64,000 nt of DNA, taken from contig NC_068343.1 in NCBI RefSeq assembly GCF_014633365.1, positions 26,133,307 to 26,197,306 on the forward strand. Reading direction: 5' to 3'. Both the position numbers and the translations under genes were made by a program. Positions 12,321 to 25,152 of this stretch are shown one piece after another. Numbering within the stretch: the first letter of the stretch is position 1; each line of letters opens with the position of its first letter. The notes under the pieces are model-generated. The model saw nothing but the letters and a program-made list of their open reading frames with translations, did not search any database and had not been told where the DNA came from. The stretch is from Diospyros lotus (taxonomy: Eukaryota; Streptophyta; Magnoliopsida; Ericales; Ebenaceae).

Positions 12321-13133
12321 AAATCTCCCATTTTAGAAATAATATTTTTCTCTAAACCTACACCAACCCTTACAATTTAGATTAAATTTAAAACACAATA
12401 CATAACTTCGAAATCTTTCAATTAATCACATAAAATAAAATTAATGTCAGCCACAATCTCCAATTGTTTTGAATGTGGATAGTACATATAACCAATACAT
12501 GAAATATTGATAGCAACATTAAAATCTAAAATGAAAATAGTTAAAAATTTGACACTGAAAATTTATCCCCAAGTATCTTTCTTTCTTGCTTTCTTCCTTT
12601 GCTGCATCCACTTTCTTCCTCTACTATGCATGGCAAGAACCTGAAAAACAAAAGTGAACATAAATCAAAGGAATAAATAAATAAAATGCTTTTTGAACTC
12701 AACTCTTTGATGGAAAAAGAAAGGGTCGTGCATACGTACTGAGAGAATAACTCTAGTAATTCTAATAGAATTAAGATTCTAAAGCAAGAAATTTCGGCAG
12801 AGTCTCCCCTATAAATTGGACTTAGCCAACCTGTAGAGGGACACTGCATTCACAACACAACAAAAGACACCTAATCACACTCATCCAACACCTCAACTAC
12901 CACCAAATAATTCAAGTTTCAATCCCCAACTCCACAACAACAAAAATGTTAACTAAGTAAGTAAATAACTCGGTCCAAATTGTAGATTTGGGTCCAACCA
13001 AATCCCCAACCAAACCAAAACTAATTTATTCAAAATTTTAGGATTCAACAATTAAAAGAATGGATAAATAAATGAATAATAAATAAGCGTCTCAAAACTA
13101 CTAGTCCGAAACTAAAATCCTATGTCATGGGTT
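12321..13133. other. CACTA 3' region without clear gene
   Basis: AT-rich. One exon-like stretch on the minus strand (about 12560-12637) follows a strong acceptor (a T-rich run then CAG) and can be read as about 20 basic residues before a stop. It may be a terminal exon or untranslated exon, with weak support. The last five bases (gggtt) resemble aggtt at 15131-15135, the imperfect target duplication of the next LTR. Confidence 0.35.
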
Positions 13134-15130
13134 TGAAAGTAAAGCAAGATCGCTACGGGGTAAACAGCGTAGTTCAAAATTTTGAACTTACCCCGATCCC
13201 GGCGATTGGATCAACGTCGAAATTAAATCATTCACAAACAAATAAATAAATCTAACCTTTAGATTATCGAGTCATTCGCGGATTCGAGCTGTCCAATTGT
13301 CCGGCCTCTAACTCGTGATACGCGGCATGCGTCCATTGGTAAGGAGAGCGGAATAGGAGTGCTAGCTCCTTCTCCTTTGCGCGGCTTGTGTATGGATGGT
13401 AAAAGAACACCCACGTTTCAAATCGATGCCAAAAGAAACGGGGAAGAGTGAACGACAATGCGTTTTTCAACTCTTGAAAAACGACACCAAAAACCACTAT
13501 TCTTTTGGGCAATCCATAAAGGGATATTTATAGTGAAATATCCTAGGGTTTCTAAAACCCTAATGGATTGGGCTAGCCCATTAATTCTAATTTAATTAGA
13601 ATCTTAAGTGGGCTTATTCTAGTCCAACTAGAAATATAATTAAATGGCCCAATCCTTTTATAGGTTAAATAAAATATTATGGCCCAAATCTAATTCAAGC
13701 CCAAATATATTTTATTTAATATTTGGCCCAAATCTAATTTGGTCCAAATATAATATTTAATATTTGGCTCAAATCTAATTTAGTCTAAATATAATATTTA
13801 TTTTAATATTTGGCCCAAATGCAATTTAGTCCAAATATAAAATTTAATTTAATATTTGGCTCAAATCTAATTTAGTCCAAATATTAACTTAAGCCCAAAT
13901 ATATTTTATTTCCTATTTGCCACTCCAACAAATATAAAATTATTAAATTAGAAACTCCTTCCTAATTTAATTAATTGCCATTTTTAGGAAACTCTTTTCA
14001 TTATGACGACTCCTCGTCATATCGACGTCATTACGTCTATTTGTTCTTTTTCCGTGAGAACCTACGACGGCAAAACTTTTTGCCGAAGTGTCCCACTTAA
14101 CCATATGTCTACTCTCCTGGTTTAAGCCAGGGACCGTGCCTATTGCGTATGACTCATTAGGCTTCCGAATATGTTGGCAATGTGTTGGTACAAACACATA
14201 AGACAAGATTGGCCTCTAGCAAGGCATCATGCCTACCCAATTATTCAAAAGGATTCATAATCCGCAAATAACCTTTCACGAGCATGGTTACCGTGTAGTT
14301 CGATCCTCTCGTCAATGTATCTTATGTGATCTCAAGTATGGCGATGTGTTGCCTGATAATGATCACATGAGTTTTCTTCGGTCTTCTGGACATCTTCACT
14401 TAATAGAAAGTAAATCAATAATTCCTTATTGATCTCTTTTACCATGGCCATGGATTTAAAGTGAATATCCACCGAAGGTGCCTTAGATACATCACCCTCT
14501 ATCAAGGGATAGACGAGTCCCATCTTGGTTATGCACCCATCTCCATAAGCCTCACGATATGCCCAACGATCGCCCACGTGCAGCCTTTATCTAGGCCCAT
14601 CGAAACGATGTCAAAGCATATCGGTCTTCTTATGAGATGACCGTGACAACCTCAGCTCCAAGGATTAGTTACACTCATCTCGTATGAGAATTCCATCAAC
14701 ATATAACCAAAATGGATTCTCATGGCGAGTCATGTCCAGTGACACGTTCTCCAACATTGGTCACCTATGTACTTGTCTAGGCATCCCCATGCCTATGAGT
14801 GTGAGACTCCCATTGCTATCACATAGCAAAAACATAGCACATACAAGTCTTACCACAATTGTCAATGTCCATTCTTGACATTGCTACAACTTGGGACGTT
14901 TAATGATGTCTAGAAACTGTGAAGCATCATCTCACATCTTTATAGATTATTCACAGTATACATCATATGGACTTCTATCTAGTTTCATTCGGTTATTACA
15001 ATAATAACAAGAAACTAATAGAATGACTTCTTGTGAATTTGAATAACTCTTTATTCAAATAATAACATGATTACAATTGTCAGTGTACAACATGCCCAAT
15101 TTGATTGGGTCTAGAGCACCTACACTAACA
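13134..15130 (-). mobile_element. Reverse solo LTR, copy 1
   Basis: On the minus strand it starts TGTTAGTGTAGGTGC and ends TACTTTCA, 1997 bp. The near duplication GGGTT/AGGTT flanks it. A second copy of the family lies at 51947-53856, alike at roughly nine bases in ten by eye. Both keep a TATA box (minus, TATAAATATCCC at 13521-13532). No primer site, gag or second LTR adjoins, so it is a solo LTR. Family unknown; the length and TGTTAG start would suit a Copia or gene-less element. It sits 3' of the TNPA-like gene in the CACTA. Confidence 0.8.
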
Positions 15131-15522
15131 AGGTTATTGTGTGAGTCTACCACCAAGCGATCTCAATTCCTCTAGCTCTCATCACCTGAAACATGGGAAA
15201 AATAAATGGGTGAGCTAAAGTTCAACAAGTAAACTCCATGCACATCATGCATGCTTATAACATACAAAGTTTGGATAAGTTTAAAAATATGTATCCCCAT
15301 TTACTTTAACTTCTCAAGGCAATACTTGGATCTTTTGTGCTCTTGCTATTTTACATTATTTATCTCAACCACCATCAAATCACTTATCACTAATTCACAA
15401 CACCACAAATATTCACAACACCACTAATTCCAACATATACAATACACAATTGAAGAATAAATTCCAACATATACAATACACAAAAGGAATAAGATAGCAT
15501 TTAAATCACTTACCATGAGAAA
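15131..15522. other. CACTA sequence downstream of the TNPA-like gene
   Basis: AT-rich and non-coding. It contains short direct repeats around ACACCAC and ACATATACAATACACAA (15398-15482). It probably includes the 3' untranslated part of the gene ending at 15523. Confidence 0.4.
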
Positions 15523-17511
15523 TTATTCGGTAGAGTCAAAATTAGATCCAAGTAACTTCTTAAAAAGGAGATCATGTTGCTCTAACTTTGCCATAGTAGT
15601 GTTCAATTGTTCCCTCAATTGGTCTCGTTCTGCTTCAGATTATCTAAGGGCCTCTTCCAATTCCAACATTTTTTGTGTATTTGAGTTTGTTGTTCTTGTC
15701 GGTTTTGGTCCATATCCGAGTCCCTTGATGTATCCTGACTTTGTGCCAAGAACTATGTCACAAATTTCAGATGGACTTAATGAAGTACCATCAGCAACTG
15801 ATTGACTAAGAAGTTCTTGCATTTCATTCTGCAAAAGTATAAGAATTAGAATGCTAGAACCTCAAAACTTATGTATCAATTATCGAAATTAGAATGTAAA
15901 ATTGTTATCCAAAGAAGTAACTTACATAATTTGTTTCTGCTGCTGGACTCATCCATCCTTTCCCTTCACTATAGTAAGTGCGTTTATAAAATGTTATTCG
16001 ATCACATTCCTCACCATCAAGCTCGTTCAAACTCTACGTTTTTTATGTCAATAAGAAAAAGTTTGTTGTATAAAGGATATATATTGAATAATAAAATTAA
16101 TTCTTACAATTTCATTTCAAAGAGTAATAAAGGCTCGTGAACCTTGGTTGTGAGATGTAATTCTTTTTTTCCTATTCTCCTTATTCTTCGCACATCTTTC
16201 CTATACATGAACAAAATCATGTGAAATACCAAAAGGTAAGTGCAAAATTTGAGTTTGAACATTAAGGCAATACACACCTGAACCTTGGGGCTTGACCAAT
16301 ATGCACAAAGATCATCCCAATTCTCTTGGGTAAGCTTAACGGGTTTGTTTTGTTTTGCTTCTTCTAATGTTTTAAATTTTTGAAAATGCTTGTGAAGATG
16401 ATATCTTTGATCCCTACTTCGATTCTTCAATATATCTTCCACTTTTTTCCTTACATCCTCTTCTCCTATATCAATAATATCCAACCTCATCTAGAAAAAA
16501 TAAAAGCAAAATAATTTAAGTTATTACACAAATAATTGAAATAACCTAAATTAAAATTAAACAAAAACAAAATGGTGATCGTTAAGGATAAAAAAAAAAT
16601 AATTGAGTACAAGTTTACTTACATCAAGCCGGTCATATGCAGAAGTCAAATGATCATGATTGTTTTTAAGATCCTTCCACTTTGTTGGCATGGGCAAAAA
16701 GTCTCGAGCTATAATACCAAGCTCACTTGATAGCTTTGCAGATTCAATCCTATCAACTGGTCGTCCTTTATCCATGGAAATATGTATAGGCATTTTTTTC
16801 TTAATTATTTTGTTAATCTTTCTTAAGCCTTCGCCTTTTGTCAGACCTCGGCCTGTACTAGTTGCATTAGAAGTGGAACCTACAATAGACATCACTATTT
16901 AAGTAGATATAACACAAAATAAGTACCATATTACAACCACAACTTAATGTTTTAGAATTACCAGTATTGTCTAATGGAGTTAGTGAAGTGCTACCGGGTT
17001 GAGGACCATCTGTCATTGAAGTAAGGGACGGTCCATGTGGCTCTTGAGGAGATGAGTCATTTGAGGTATTAATAGGTTGAGGTGGCCCAGTTGAAGTCGT
17101 TGAAAGAGGTGCTCTATGTATCCCTTTAGGCATGCCATTAGATTTCTTAATCACTTTTTCCTTTCCAATGTTGAGTGGAATATTGAATGGAGATGATGAC
17201 TTTGTAGTATGGGGTAGTTGTGATGATTCATTTGGATTACCATTACAAGATGGGATAACTCGATTGCTAATAGGGCCAACTTTGGTAAGAACTGGATTAG
17301 ACAACTTCTGAGAGAGGACAAATCTAGATGATTTATGTGTTGTATCTTTAGCTGATGGAATGACTCTATTTAGGCTTAGTGGAGGGATAAATGTCACAGT
17401 TGACCTTGACGAATTTGACAATCTAGATATCCCTTGAGGTTTAGGGCTTGAAGATGTAACTTCACTAGCAGTAGACTTTTTGGACTTACCATGAAATAAT
17501 GCAGATGCCAT
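15523..17511 (-). pseudogene. TNPA-like CACTA protein, Transposase_24 family
   Basis: Six exons can be traced with consensus splice sites: 17511-16962, 16879-16623, 16490-16278, about 16199-16109, 16033-15926 and 15828-15523. The first exon is a Ser/Pro/Thr-rich low-complexity N-terminus starting MASALFHGK. Later exons match the plant Transposase_24 pattern: SSELGIIARDFLPMPTKW, HLHKHFQKF, LTQENWDDLCAYW, then FYKRTYYSEGKGWMSPAA. In En/Spm the companion protein binds subterminal repeats and helps transposition. Defects: a stop (TGA) near the end of exon 4 and a TAA inside the last exon after LEEALR. I infer an inactive copy; exon joints are by eye. Confidence 0.75.
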
Positions 17512-18338
17512 GATTAACTAAACCTATAAAACCATAAGAATTACATTTAGCATAAAATATTTATAGCAAAATCCTAAATGTCTACAAAATAACAAGTAAA
17601 CAATCAATCTGGCTTCCTACATTCAACTTATGACTACTACTAAAAATCAGCAAAATAAAACAATTAAACTTTTGCAATCCACTTTATAAGGGTTGGGAGA
17701 GGACCTTCCGACATATTAACAAATAACCAAATGAAAGAAACTTCAGTTATCAACTTATCTTTAAATGAAGGAATTCTAAATGCATAGTTGAGAACTTTTT
17801 TCTACTTCAGTTATCAACTAATAATTAAGCTCATACTATTTTTCTGCTTCAACAAATTAACACATTCTGCTATATTTTAAATCTATAAAAGTTCAGAGAG
17901 CCTTTAATATAAAAGAAACTCCAAAGGTTTTTACAAAGTGAGTATGTTTACAAGTTAATCAAGTTAACTATCCATCTATCTACATATAAAAAGGTGATAA
18001 AACAAAAATTAAACCTGGGTAAGTTGCAATTTTTGGGTTGCCAAAGCCACTTGGTAGAAATTATCAGGTAATAGAAAGAAATCACCCGTTACTCTTGCAA
18101 CTAATAAGAAAATTTGAGAAGTTGATCTTGTGTAGAAAACCTGACAAAAACATACAAAATAAAATAATTAATGAGAAACTAAAGTAAATAAACAATTCAA
18201 CTTCAGTATAAATAAAAGTATTGAACCTCTCAATACACATTTATGTAATTTTATAAAATAAATTACTATTGAAAAATGCATTACATAAAATTGGAAGAAA
18301 AGAAAATTTCATATAGAATATTAAACTAAAAGTGCAAA
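17512..18338. other. CACTA intergenic region with one orphan exon-like segment
   Basis: Lies between the two minus-strand genes. At 18010-18141 the minus strand has a clean acceptor (TTTGTCAG), about 42 open codons and a CAG|GT-like end followed at once by a stop. It could be a 5' untranslated exon of the TNPA-like gene or a decayed exon. The rest is AT-rich with nothing recognised. Confidence 0.35.
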
Positions 18339-20314
18339 TCAAAGTTTAAGGTCACTATATTCATCAATAGGCTCCAACTCCTCATTGTCGCTACAATAGC
18401 TGGTTGTGTCATTTTCATCATCTTCAGTATCATCATCCAACATTAAATCATTAGCTTCATCAGCTTCTTGCTCCATTTGCATGTTGCCTCCCAAGCTGTG
18501 GACACCACTAGCTTCTACTACACTTGGATTGACGTCATCTCTAAGCAATGGTGTCGTTCCATGCTCTTTGATTGAAATTGCAACACCCCCTAATGATTCT
18601 CCATCTTGTCGCACCTCATCATTGGCACTATCTTCTTCAGCATCTATGTTTTCATTCTCAAGCATGTCATATACATGTCTGTGTCGAAATCGCTGCACAA
18701 TTTTCCAATTTTCCCCTAACTTCGTGTCATTGATGTAAAAAACTTGGTTCACTTGAGATGCTAGCACAAAAGGATCATGTTGATACCATTTTTTTGTGAC
18801 ATTGATGCTTGTTATGCTACCATCTTTCTGTATGCATGACCTTTTATTACTAACATCAAACCAATCACACTTAAAGAGGATGACCTTCTTTTCTTTGATA
18901 TAATCTATTTGAATGATATCTTTGAGAACTCCATAGAAGCTAAGGACATCATCTCCATGGTTTCCTTCAACAACTACCCCATTATTTTGACTTCTAAGGC
19001 GACTATCACGCTCCTGAACATGAAATCTAACCCCATTTATTATACAACCAGTATATTTCATAACAACTTGAGGTCCACATGCCAATGAATATAATGGCTC
19101 AGTTGCTTCAGGTGCTTTAATGTTGTATAAGTGTGTTATCTGCAATAGAGAATAAATATTTAAATATTCAATACTCTTATGAATGTAGTCATAACAAAAT
19201 AATTAATTAATTACCTGTTGTCTAAACCATGAAGGGAAATGTTCTTTTTTGCTTTTATCAAGATTTACTGCATTTTCTTGCTCAAGCTTCCTGTTGTGCA
19301 TTCTAATTACAAGACTTGTTAGTTTAAAGGTAACATTAACCAAATTATACACATACAATAGTATACTTACTCGATATATGGTTTTGCTTCCTCACAATTG
19401 TTCAACACATACCATTGAGCTAAATTGAGCTCTTTCTCAGTTAGACTGCCATATATTTCTCCTCCAATTGGCCTAAATCTTTGTGAGAAAATAGGCAACC
19501 CACCATTCTCAGCCACATCATAATTTCTTTCTTCCTAATTAAATTGAGTCTCAATTCCTTGCAAGTACATTGAACAAAATGTCAAACATTCATTCACAAT
19601 GTAAGCTTCCGCAATAGAACCTTCAGGACATGCTCTATTTCTTACATAACTCTTTAGAGTCCCCAAGAATCTGGAAATATATAAATGTTGAAATAAAAAA
19701 AAGTGTTACTACTACATAATTGGGAAAAAAAATTATGACAAATGTATAGGGAGTATATTTTCTTTTTTAAATAGATTCCCCCCTCCCCCCCCCAAAAAAA
19801 AAAAAAAGCTTTTCAACAAACAAATGTAAGGAAAGCGGCATCACCTTTCAATTGGGAACATCCATCGATATTGAATTGGTCCTCCGAGGATGGCTTCATT
19901 TGGGAGGTGAATTGCCAAATGTACCATTATGTCAAAAAAGGCCGGAGGGAAAATCATTTCAAGCTTGCAAAGTATCAATGTAATCTCTTGCTGCATGGTC
20001 TCTAATTCATCTATCTTCAATGTCTTACAACAGATTCTTTTAAAGAAATCTCCCAGCTCAACCAATACATTAGACACATCCTTGCTCAAATATCCACGTA
20101 TTCCATAAGGTAGCAAACGTTGCAATAGAACATGACAATCGTGACTTTTCAAACCTGATATCTTGCCATCACTCACATTAGCACATCTAGAAATGTTAGA
20201 AGCATAGCTATCTGGAAATTTAACTGACTTCAAAAATTCACAAAACTTCTGTTTTTCTTCCATGGACAGCGTATAACAAGCAGGTGGTGCTGTATATGAT
20301 CCATCATCTCTCTT
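18339..20314 (-). pseudogene. TNP2-type CACTA transposase, C-terminal half (DUF4218, DUF4216)
   Basis: Reading from the LTR edge at 20314, the frame begins KRDDGSYTAPPACYTLS and runs to 19841 through the plant DUF4218 pattern (LKSHDCHVLLQRLLPYGIRG, then PPAFFDIMVHLAIHLPNEA). Spliced continuations are 19670-19371 (LKSYVRNRACPEGSIAEAY; one TAA after GIETQFN), 19302-19215, and 19139-18339, which carries a DUF4216-like segment (FYGVLKDIIQIDY, VILFKCDWFDV, DPFVLASQVNQVFYI) and ends in an acidic Asp/Glu-rich tail. TNP2 is the catalytic partner in CACTA transposition. The part between this fragment and 22420-23240 is missing. Confidence 0.85.
19779..19808. repeat. C/A homopolymer runs
   Basis: A C-rich run passes straight into a poly-A run within an intron of the transposase. 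It is a simple repeat, prone to sequencing or replication length errors. Confidence 0.8.
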
Positions 20315-22418
20315 TGTAACGCCCCACTCCCACTTACGGGTGTTACTCATGAACAATTACCCAAATTGTCCACCTGCCCGGCCTTAGGTGAAGGGTGGAC
20401 CATGTTTCAAGATGAAACGCCCTAGGTGGGAACTAGGCTCGTCCTTTCCTTCCCTCATCCCCAGGATTCACTAGCGAAATTGGGCTTTAACCACACCGCA
20501 TTGGCTAAAAAGGAAACTCATGAAAATGCCCAACCGCAATTTCTTATTTATATTTAATTCTTTTCCACCCAAGAATTTTACCGGGCTCCATAAATTACCA
20601 TTTAAACCAATCCATTGATTGATTACCAATTTTGGAGGAAAAACTCAAATTTTTAATTTTCCAAAATTTCGGCATTTTCTCCAAAAATGCCCGAAAATTC
20701 CTTTATTTTGAAAATTCCTCCGGGGCCCAAATTCAATTAAGAAACGCCCCAAAATTCCCCAATGTTTCCAATTTCTTTAAAAAAAATTGGCCGGCAGGGC
20801 CCCGCTGGCAGCTGGCCGCGCGGGCTGGCCATGCATGCCGCGCGGCCGCGCGCCTGGCTGCGCGAGCGTGCCCGCCCGCGCGTGCGCGCGCGTGCGGCCG
20901 CCCTGCGGCCTGCAGCTGGCTGGTAGCCCTCTGCTGCTCCAGCTACCTTCCACACTTTTTTTCTTCTTTTTTTTTTTTCTTTTTCTTTGGGCTTTTAAAA
21001 CCCAAATTTTCCAGAAAAATAAATTAACAAAATACTTCACTTTCATCCAAATTTTGCCTTTATTTCTCCAAAATTAAGGCTTGAACCAATCTCTTGATGC
21101 TTCCACAACATACATCAACCATCCACTATTCGCAACAAAGGCTTACAAGAAAATATCCATTTTCTTCTTCCACAAAACTTACACAATGAAGTGGAAAATA
21201 CTACATCTAACCTCATTCATGGAGGTTCATACACATGGAACCAAAATGAAACATAATTTATTTTACATTTCAACCAAAATACATAGGCTACACAACTTTA
21301 GCCTTCCCCATTCATAGCCATTTCTCTCCCATTTTCACCTTTCCCATGAGGCTTTCAACACCTACAAAGAGGTTCAACAAACCTCATGAGCTCAAAAGCT
21401 CAATAAGGGTGCATATGCAAAGTAAATACAAGCATAACAAGTTTATGTAATGGCAAATGCATGCAAGTATGGTTAGGTCATTCCATCCTCACAACCCAAC
21501 ATGGTTTGAGGCATCAACCTACCATTTCTTTCTCGCCCCCATGGCCATAGGTCTCATGAACAAATAAAGCATGCAAAGAGATACATAAAAATTTATGTAA
21601 CCTACTTACAATGCAATGCAAGGCCTCCTCCACATGGGGCCATCCCTTACCTTAACATTCTTCTCTTTGAAGCTTTAATTCCTCTTCTCAAGAGAGCTCC
21701 CATCTTCATTTCTTCCCATCTAAGATGGCATTCAAACAAGGAAATTCACTCTCTTTGCATAAAAGATCACTAAATAAAGAAAGAAGAATGCACTTACTTA
21801 ATTTCTTTCTCTTCTTCTCTCTTTCCTTCTCTTTCTTTTTCTCTAAACAATGGAAGACTTCTTCCTTCTTCCTTCCTTTTCCTTTCCTTTCTGTTTGGAT
21901 TATTTTCCTAGTCTTGATATTTTAAATGCAAGACTTCATCTCAACCCTCCATTCTTTTCTCTTTTGGAGAGGAAATCCTAGCCATACAAATAAAGCACAA
22001 TCCATGTGCACTTGAGAATCTCAATCTCAACCATTGATTTTGAGGAGATCTAATCTCCACCATTGGCTAGAAACACATCTTGGCTACAACCATAAATATA
22101 TACATACATGTGGCAATCCACACCAACCACAAGCTTCCATCCACCACCATTGGATCATTTTTCAAATTTCAAGACCCAATCTCATACCTTGAATTCTTTT
22201 CCAATTTCCAATTATTTAAATTGGACTAATTTGATCCATCACTTTTGAGAGACAATTCCCTCATTTTTCATTTATATAAATCACCATATTTTCAAGCATT
22301 AATGGTGACCATTTTACTTTCTTTTCCATTTATCTTTTTCCCCAACATCATGATGGCCTTCATAAATGCTTTGAGAGACGTTTATAATTTCCTTTTTAAA
22401 TTATTTTAATCTCTCATT
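20315..22418 (-). mobile_element. Truncated reverse LTR inserted in the CACTA transposase
   Basis: Plus-strand start TGTAACGCCCC, same family as 6706-9246, in minus orientation. It carries the GC-rich block (20788-20945) and the hairpin (21387-21402). Full-length relatives are 2.5-2.8 kb; this one stops at about 22418 without the terminal TGTAACACCC, so roughly 430 bp are gone. The transposase resumes at once with a different part of the protein, so one deletion seems to have removed both the LTR end and most of the TNP2 domain. Confidence 0.8.
21387..21402 (-). other. Conserved LTR hairpin, TGAGCT/AGCTCA
   Basis: Stem TGAGCT (21387-21392) and AGCTCA (21397-21402) with a four-base loop unlike those of the sister copies. 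AATAAGGG follows on the plus strand, as in the copy at 7789. Confidence 0.6.
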
Positions 22419-22419
22419 T

Positions 22420-23240
22420 CTTCCAATGGAAAGTATCGTAGTATCTTATGTGGTATCTTTTTTCCTTTAGCATCATTAAGCTTCCATCTAGAGGTACCAC
22501 AAACTGGGCATTCTTGTCGATTTTCAAACTCTTTCCAAAATAGTGCACAATCATACTTACATGCATGAATAGGAACATATCCTAATCCTAAGTCTTGTAA
22601 GACTTTTTTTTGCTTCATATTCAGAATTTGGAAGCACCTCACCCTTAGGAAATATGCTTTTCAAATATGCTAACAACATGTCTACTGATTTCTTGCTCCA
22701 TTTATTGAATACCTTCAAATGGAGAATCATAATGATGAAAGAGAGTTTTGATGCTTTAGAGCAACCTGGATATAATTCTTGCTGGGATTCATTTAATAAT
22801 TGCTCAAAGTTTTCAAGGCCTCCATTAATAAAATTACCATCAACGTCACTTCTAAGATTGTTTTTCGTAAAATTTCCTAAGTCAGCTAGCATATCTTCCA
22901 CTCCGTCATCTTCCTCGTATGTCATTTCATCGTTTTCTTCTATATCCCTATCATCATCATGAACCCTATCAGGAATTTTCTACTCAGAGCGTTCCCCATG
23001 ATAGATCCACCGAATATAATCTCTGTCTATACCTCGCTCTAGGAGATGTCTAAGTACTTCTTTTTGGTTTCTTTTGTCTAAGTTTAAACAATTTTCACAA
23101 GGACATCGAATTTCACAATCTTGACCCATATTATCTCTAACAAATTTCATGAAAGACTGAACTCCATGCACATAGACCTCAGACCATTTTTCGGCCGACA
23201 TCCAGCTTTTATCCATAACTTCGGAGACTTTCTGAATCAC
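22420..23240 (-). pseudogene. TNP2-type CACTA transposase, N-terminal part
   Basis: The likely start is the Met of MDKSWM at 23216 (an upstream in-frame Met at 23240 is possible). Residues 1-80 match the transposase-associated domain: IRCPCENCLN, then RWIYHGE. An in-frame TAG at 22980-22982 interrupts it. The frame resumes with an acidic linker and the start of the TNP2 domain (LYPGCSKASKLSFII). An 8-base T run (22604-22611) causes a frameshift, after which IHACKYDCALF and ECPVCGTSRWKLN follow. It ends at LRYFPL against the LTR edge. The catalytic Asp/Glu residues would lie beyond this point and are absent. Confidence 0.85.
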
Positions 23241-25147
23241 ATAAAAAAATAAAAAAAATTAAGAATAAAACAATATCAGCAAACATAAATGATCGTTTTC
23301 CACTTTTTTAGAACCATTTGTTATGTTAGATAAATCTAATGGTATTTTTTATGTTAACCGGTGTAAATAAATACATATGGGCTCTATTATTTCAATATAT
23401 TTTAGCCTATTTAAGCCATTCCAATTTTCAAATCTTGCGTCATCAAACATACAATATTTATGCAATCAATATATAATTGTAATTACCATCATAGAATGTC
23501 TTTTATAATTGTCTTTCTATGTAAACAACAAAGAAGAGAGCAAAAAAAAATAGCAACAAACAAAGACATATAATATTAATACAACATGAAAATTAATGTT
23601 TAATTTATAATTATTTTCACACATGCTTTATTAACAATGTGATTAGGATTGGGCTACGAATGAAGTTAAAACAACGTTAGCATATTTGTAAAAGTTTGAT
23701 TGTGTGTCTTCGAAAGAAACAGGCATAGAATTCGCTTACGGACTCCGATTTCAGCCCATAAGAAGGGTGGGGATTGTGGCAGTTATGGGAATATGGGTCT
23801 AAGGTTGAAAGTGATGTTACTAGCTGAGGCTGTCAGAAAGAAGTGGGAATGGTGGACTAGAGGATTATATTTTAGCACTGTTACATTTTGGGTACTTATT
23901 CCTAAGTATCTAGATTAAGGGTCTAGCTAGAATTAATCATAAAAGGAAAAAACTGGATGGGTCTGATGATGATGACGCAGGCATGCTGGGGTTAACCATA
24001 AAATAGTGAAGAAAAAGAAGAATTCTGTCTAAGGCTCTCTCATAATATCTCCTATATGTCAATTTAATTGTCATTTTATTGGTATTACTCTTTTCTATCA
24101 ATTGAACTAAACCAAAGAAACTGAAGTAGATAATTGCAGTTCTGGCTACATTTATAACTATGAGGACACCCATGTTGTTTGTGAGTGTGGGGGCTTACTC
24201 TGCCTGACATTTTGGCAGAGGAAGAGCCCTTCTCTGGTTTATGATCTTGTACGATCTTTGCAAGAAATATGTCAAGTCTTTATCCCACTGCAAGAGGCTT
24301 GGGAGCATCCTCACTCCACCTTTTGTGGTTTGGTGGTGCGTCGGCTATTCAAGTCACAAGTTTATTAGGGTGGGGGGTTCTTAGCAAGGGCTTTACGCAG
24401 GAGGCATGAATGGTCTTGGCCTGGTGAATTGCCTTATGTCCATGGGTGAGGTCAGTACAGGGGATGGGTGGCTGGGTGCTCCAACTCCCTCAGGCCATTG
24501 GTGTCCCTTGTGCCTGGGTTTCCTCTTTTTGGTTAGCAAAAGTAAAAAAGTTTTTTACGTTTATATTAACCATATATGTTCATAAAGGTCTCAACTTATT
24601 TTTATTTGTTTTTGTCACTATTCCTTTCCCCAGATTTTCAGGTCCTTGAGTTGTGCAGGTTGCTGTTTGAAATTATTTGACCAATCAAGACACTAATCTT
24701 CTTATTAAAATTTTTAGGTACTTATACAGAGGCTTGTCCACGAGAGATCGGCCCACATGTGACCAATGTTTACGGATTCATGAAAAGTTGACTCAGCGAG
24801 TTGGATTAGGTTGCATATTATGTGCCCTAGCAGACACTGTGAATACCGTTTGATTCCCTATTGTATCATTCATGATACTTAAAAAGGCATAGAATTCGCT
24901 TACGGACTCCGATTTCAGCCCATAATATATGCTTTTGGGGTAGCTCGACGAGACGAATGCAACTAGCAGCCTTGCTTCTATTGATTATGTTGTTTCGCCA
25001 TTTGAATCTTCCTTTTATGCTAAAATGCAATTTTTTAGTTATTCTAGAGTCTTTTATTTTTTGTAAGAGCAATGCAACTAGGTAGAGCACTATGTTGTAC
25101 AATCAGAAAAATAAACAAAGTATACAATAGTGATCAAATCACTGTTA
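23241..25147. other. CACTA 5' region with unexplained cargo and a 41-bp direct repeat
   Basis: Upstream of the transposase start. Up to about 23700 it is AT-rich. From 23700 to about 25100 composition changes and no transposase or LTR homology was seen. Two identical 41-bp copies (starting AGGCATAGAATTCGC) lie at 23721-23761 and 24885-24925. The DNA between them has intron-like T-rich AG sites (for example near 24716) and short open frames without recognised product. Candidates: a captured host fragment, a duplicated segment, or a small unrecognised insertion. Confidence 0.4.
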
Positions 25148-25152
25148 TCAAA

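Noticed and set aside
15131..15522. Possible further reverse LTR fragment, from a hairpin-like TGAGCTAAAGTTCA near 15207
   Set aside because: The stem has a mismatch and no LTR end, TATA box or flank similarity could be found.
20632..21077. Overlapping Ala/Arg/Pro-rich open frames on both strands in the GC-rich block
   Set aside because: They come from base composition inside an LTR; the sister LTRs at 7008-7521 and 27078-27538 give similar but unrelated frames.
23700..24650. Short frames (23700-23918, 24446-24649) as a captured host gene
   Set aside because: No recognisable protein family and no consistent exon chain; left as unexplained cargo instead.
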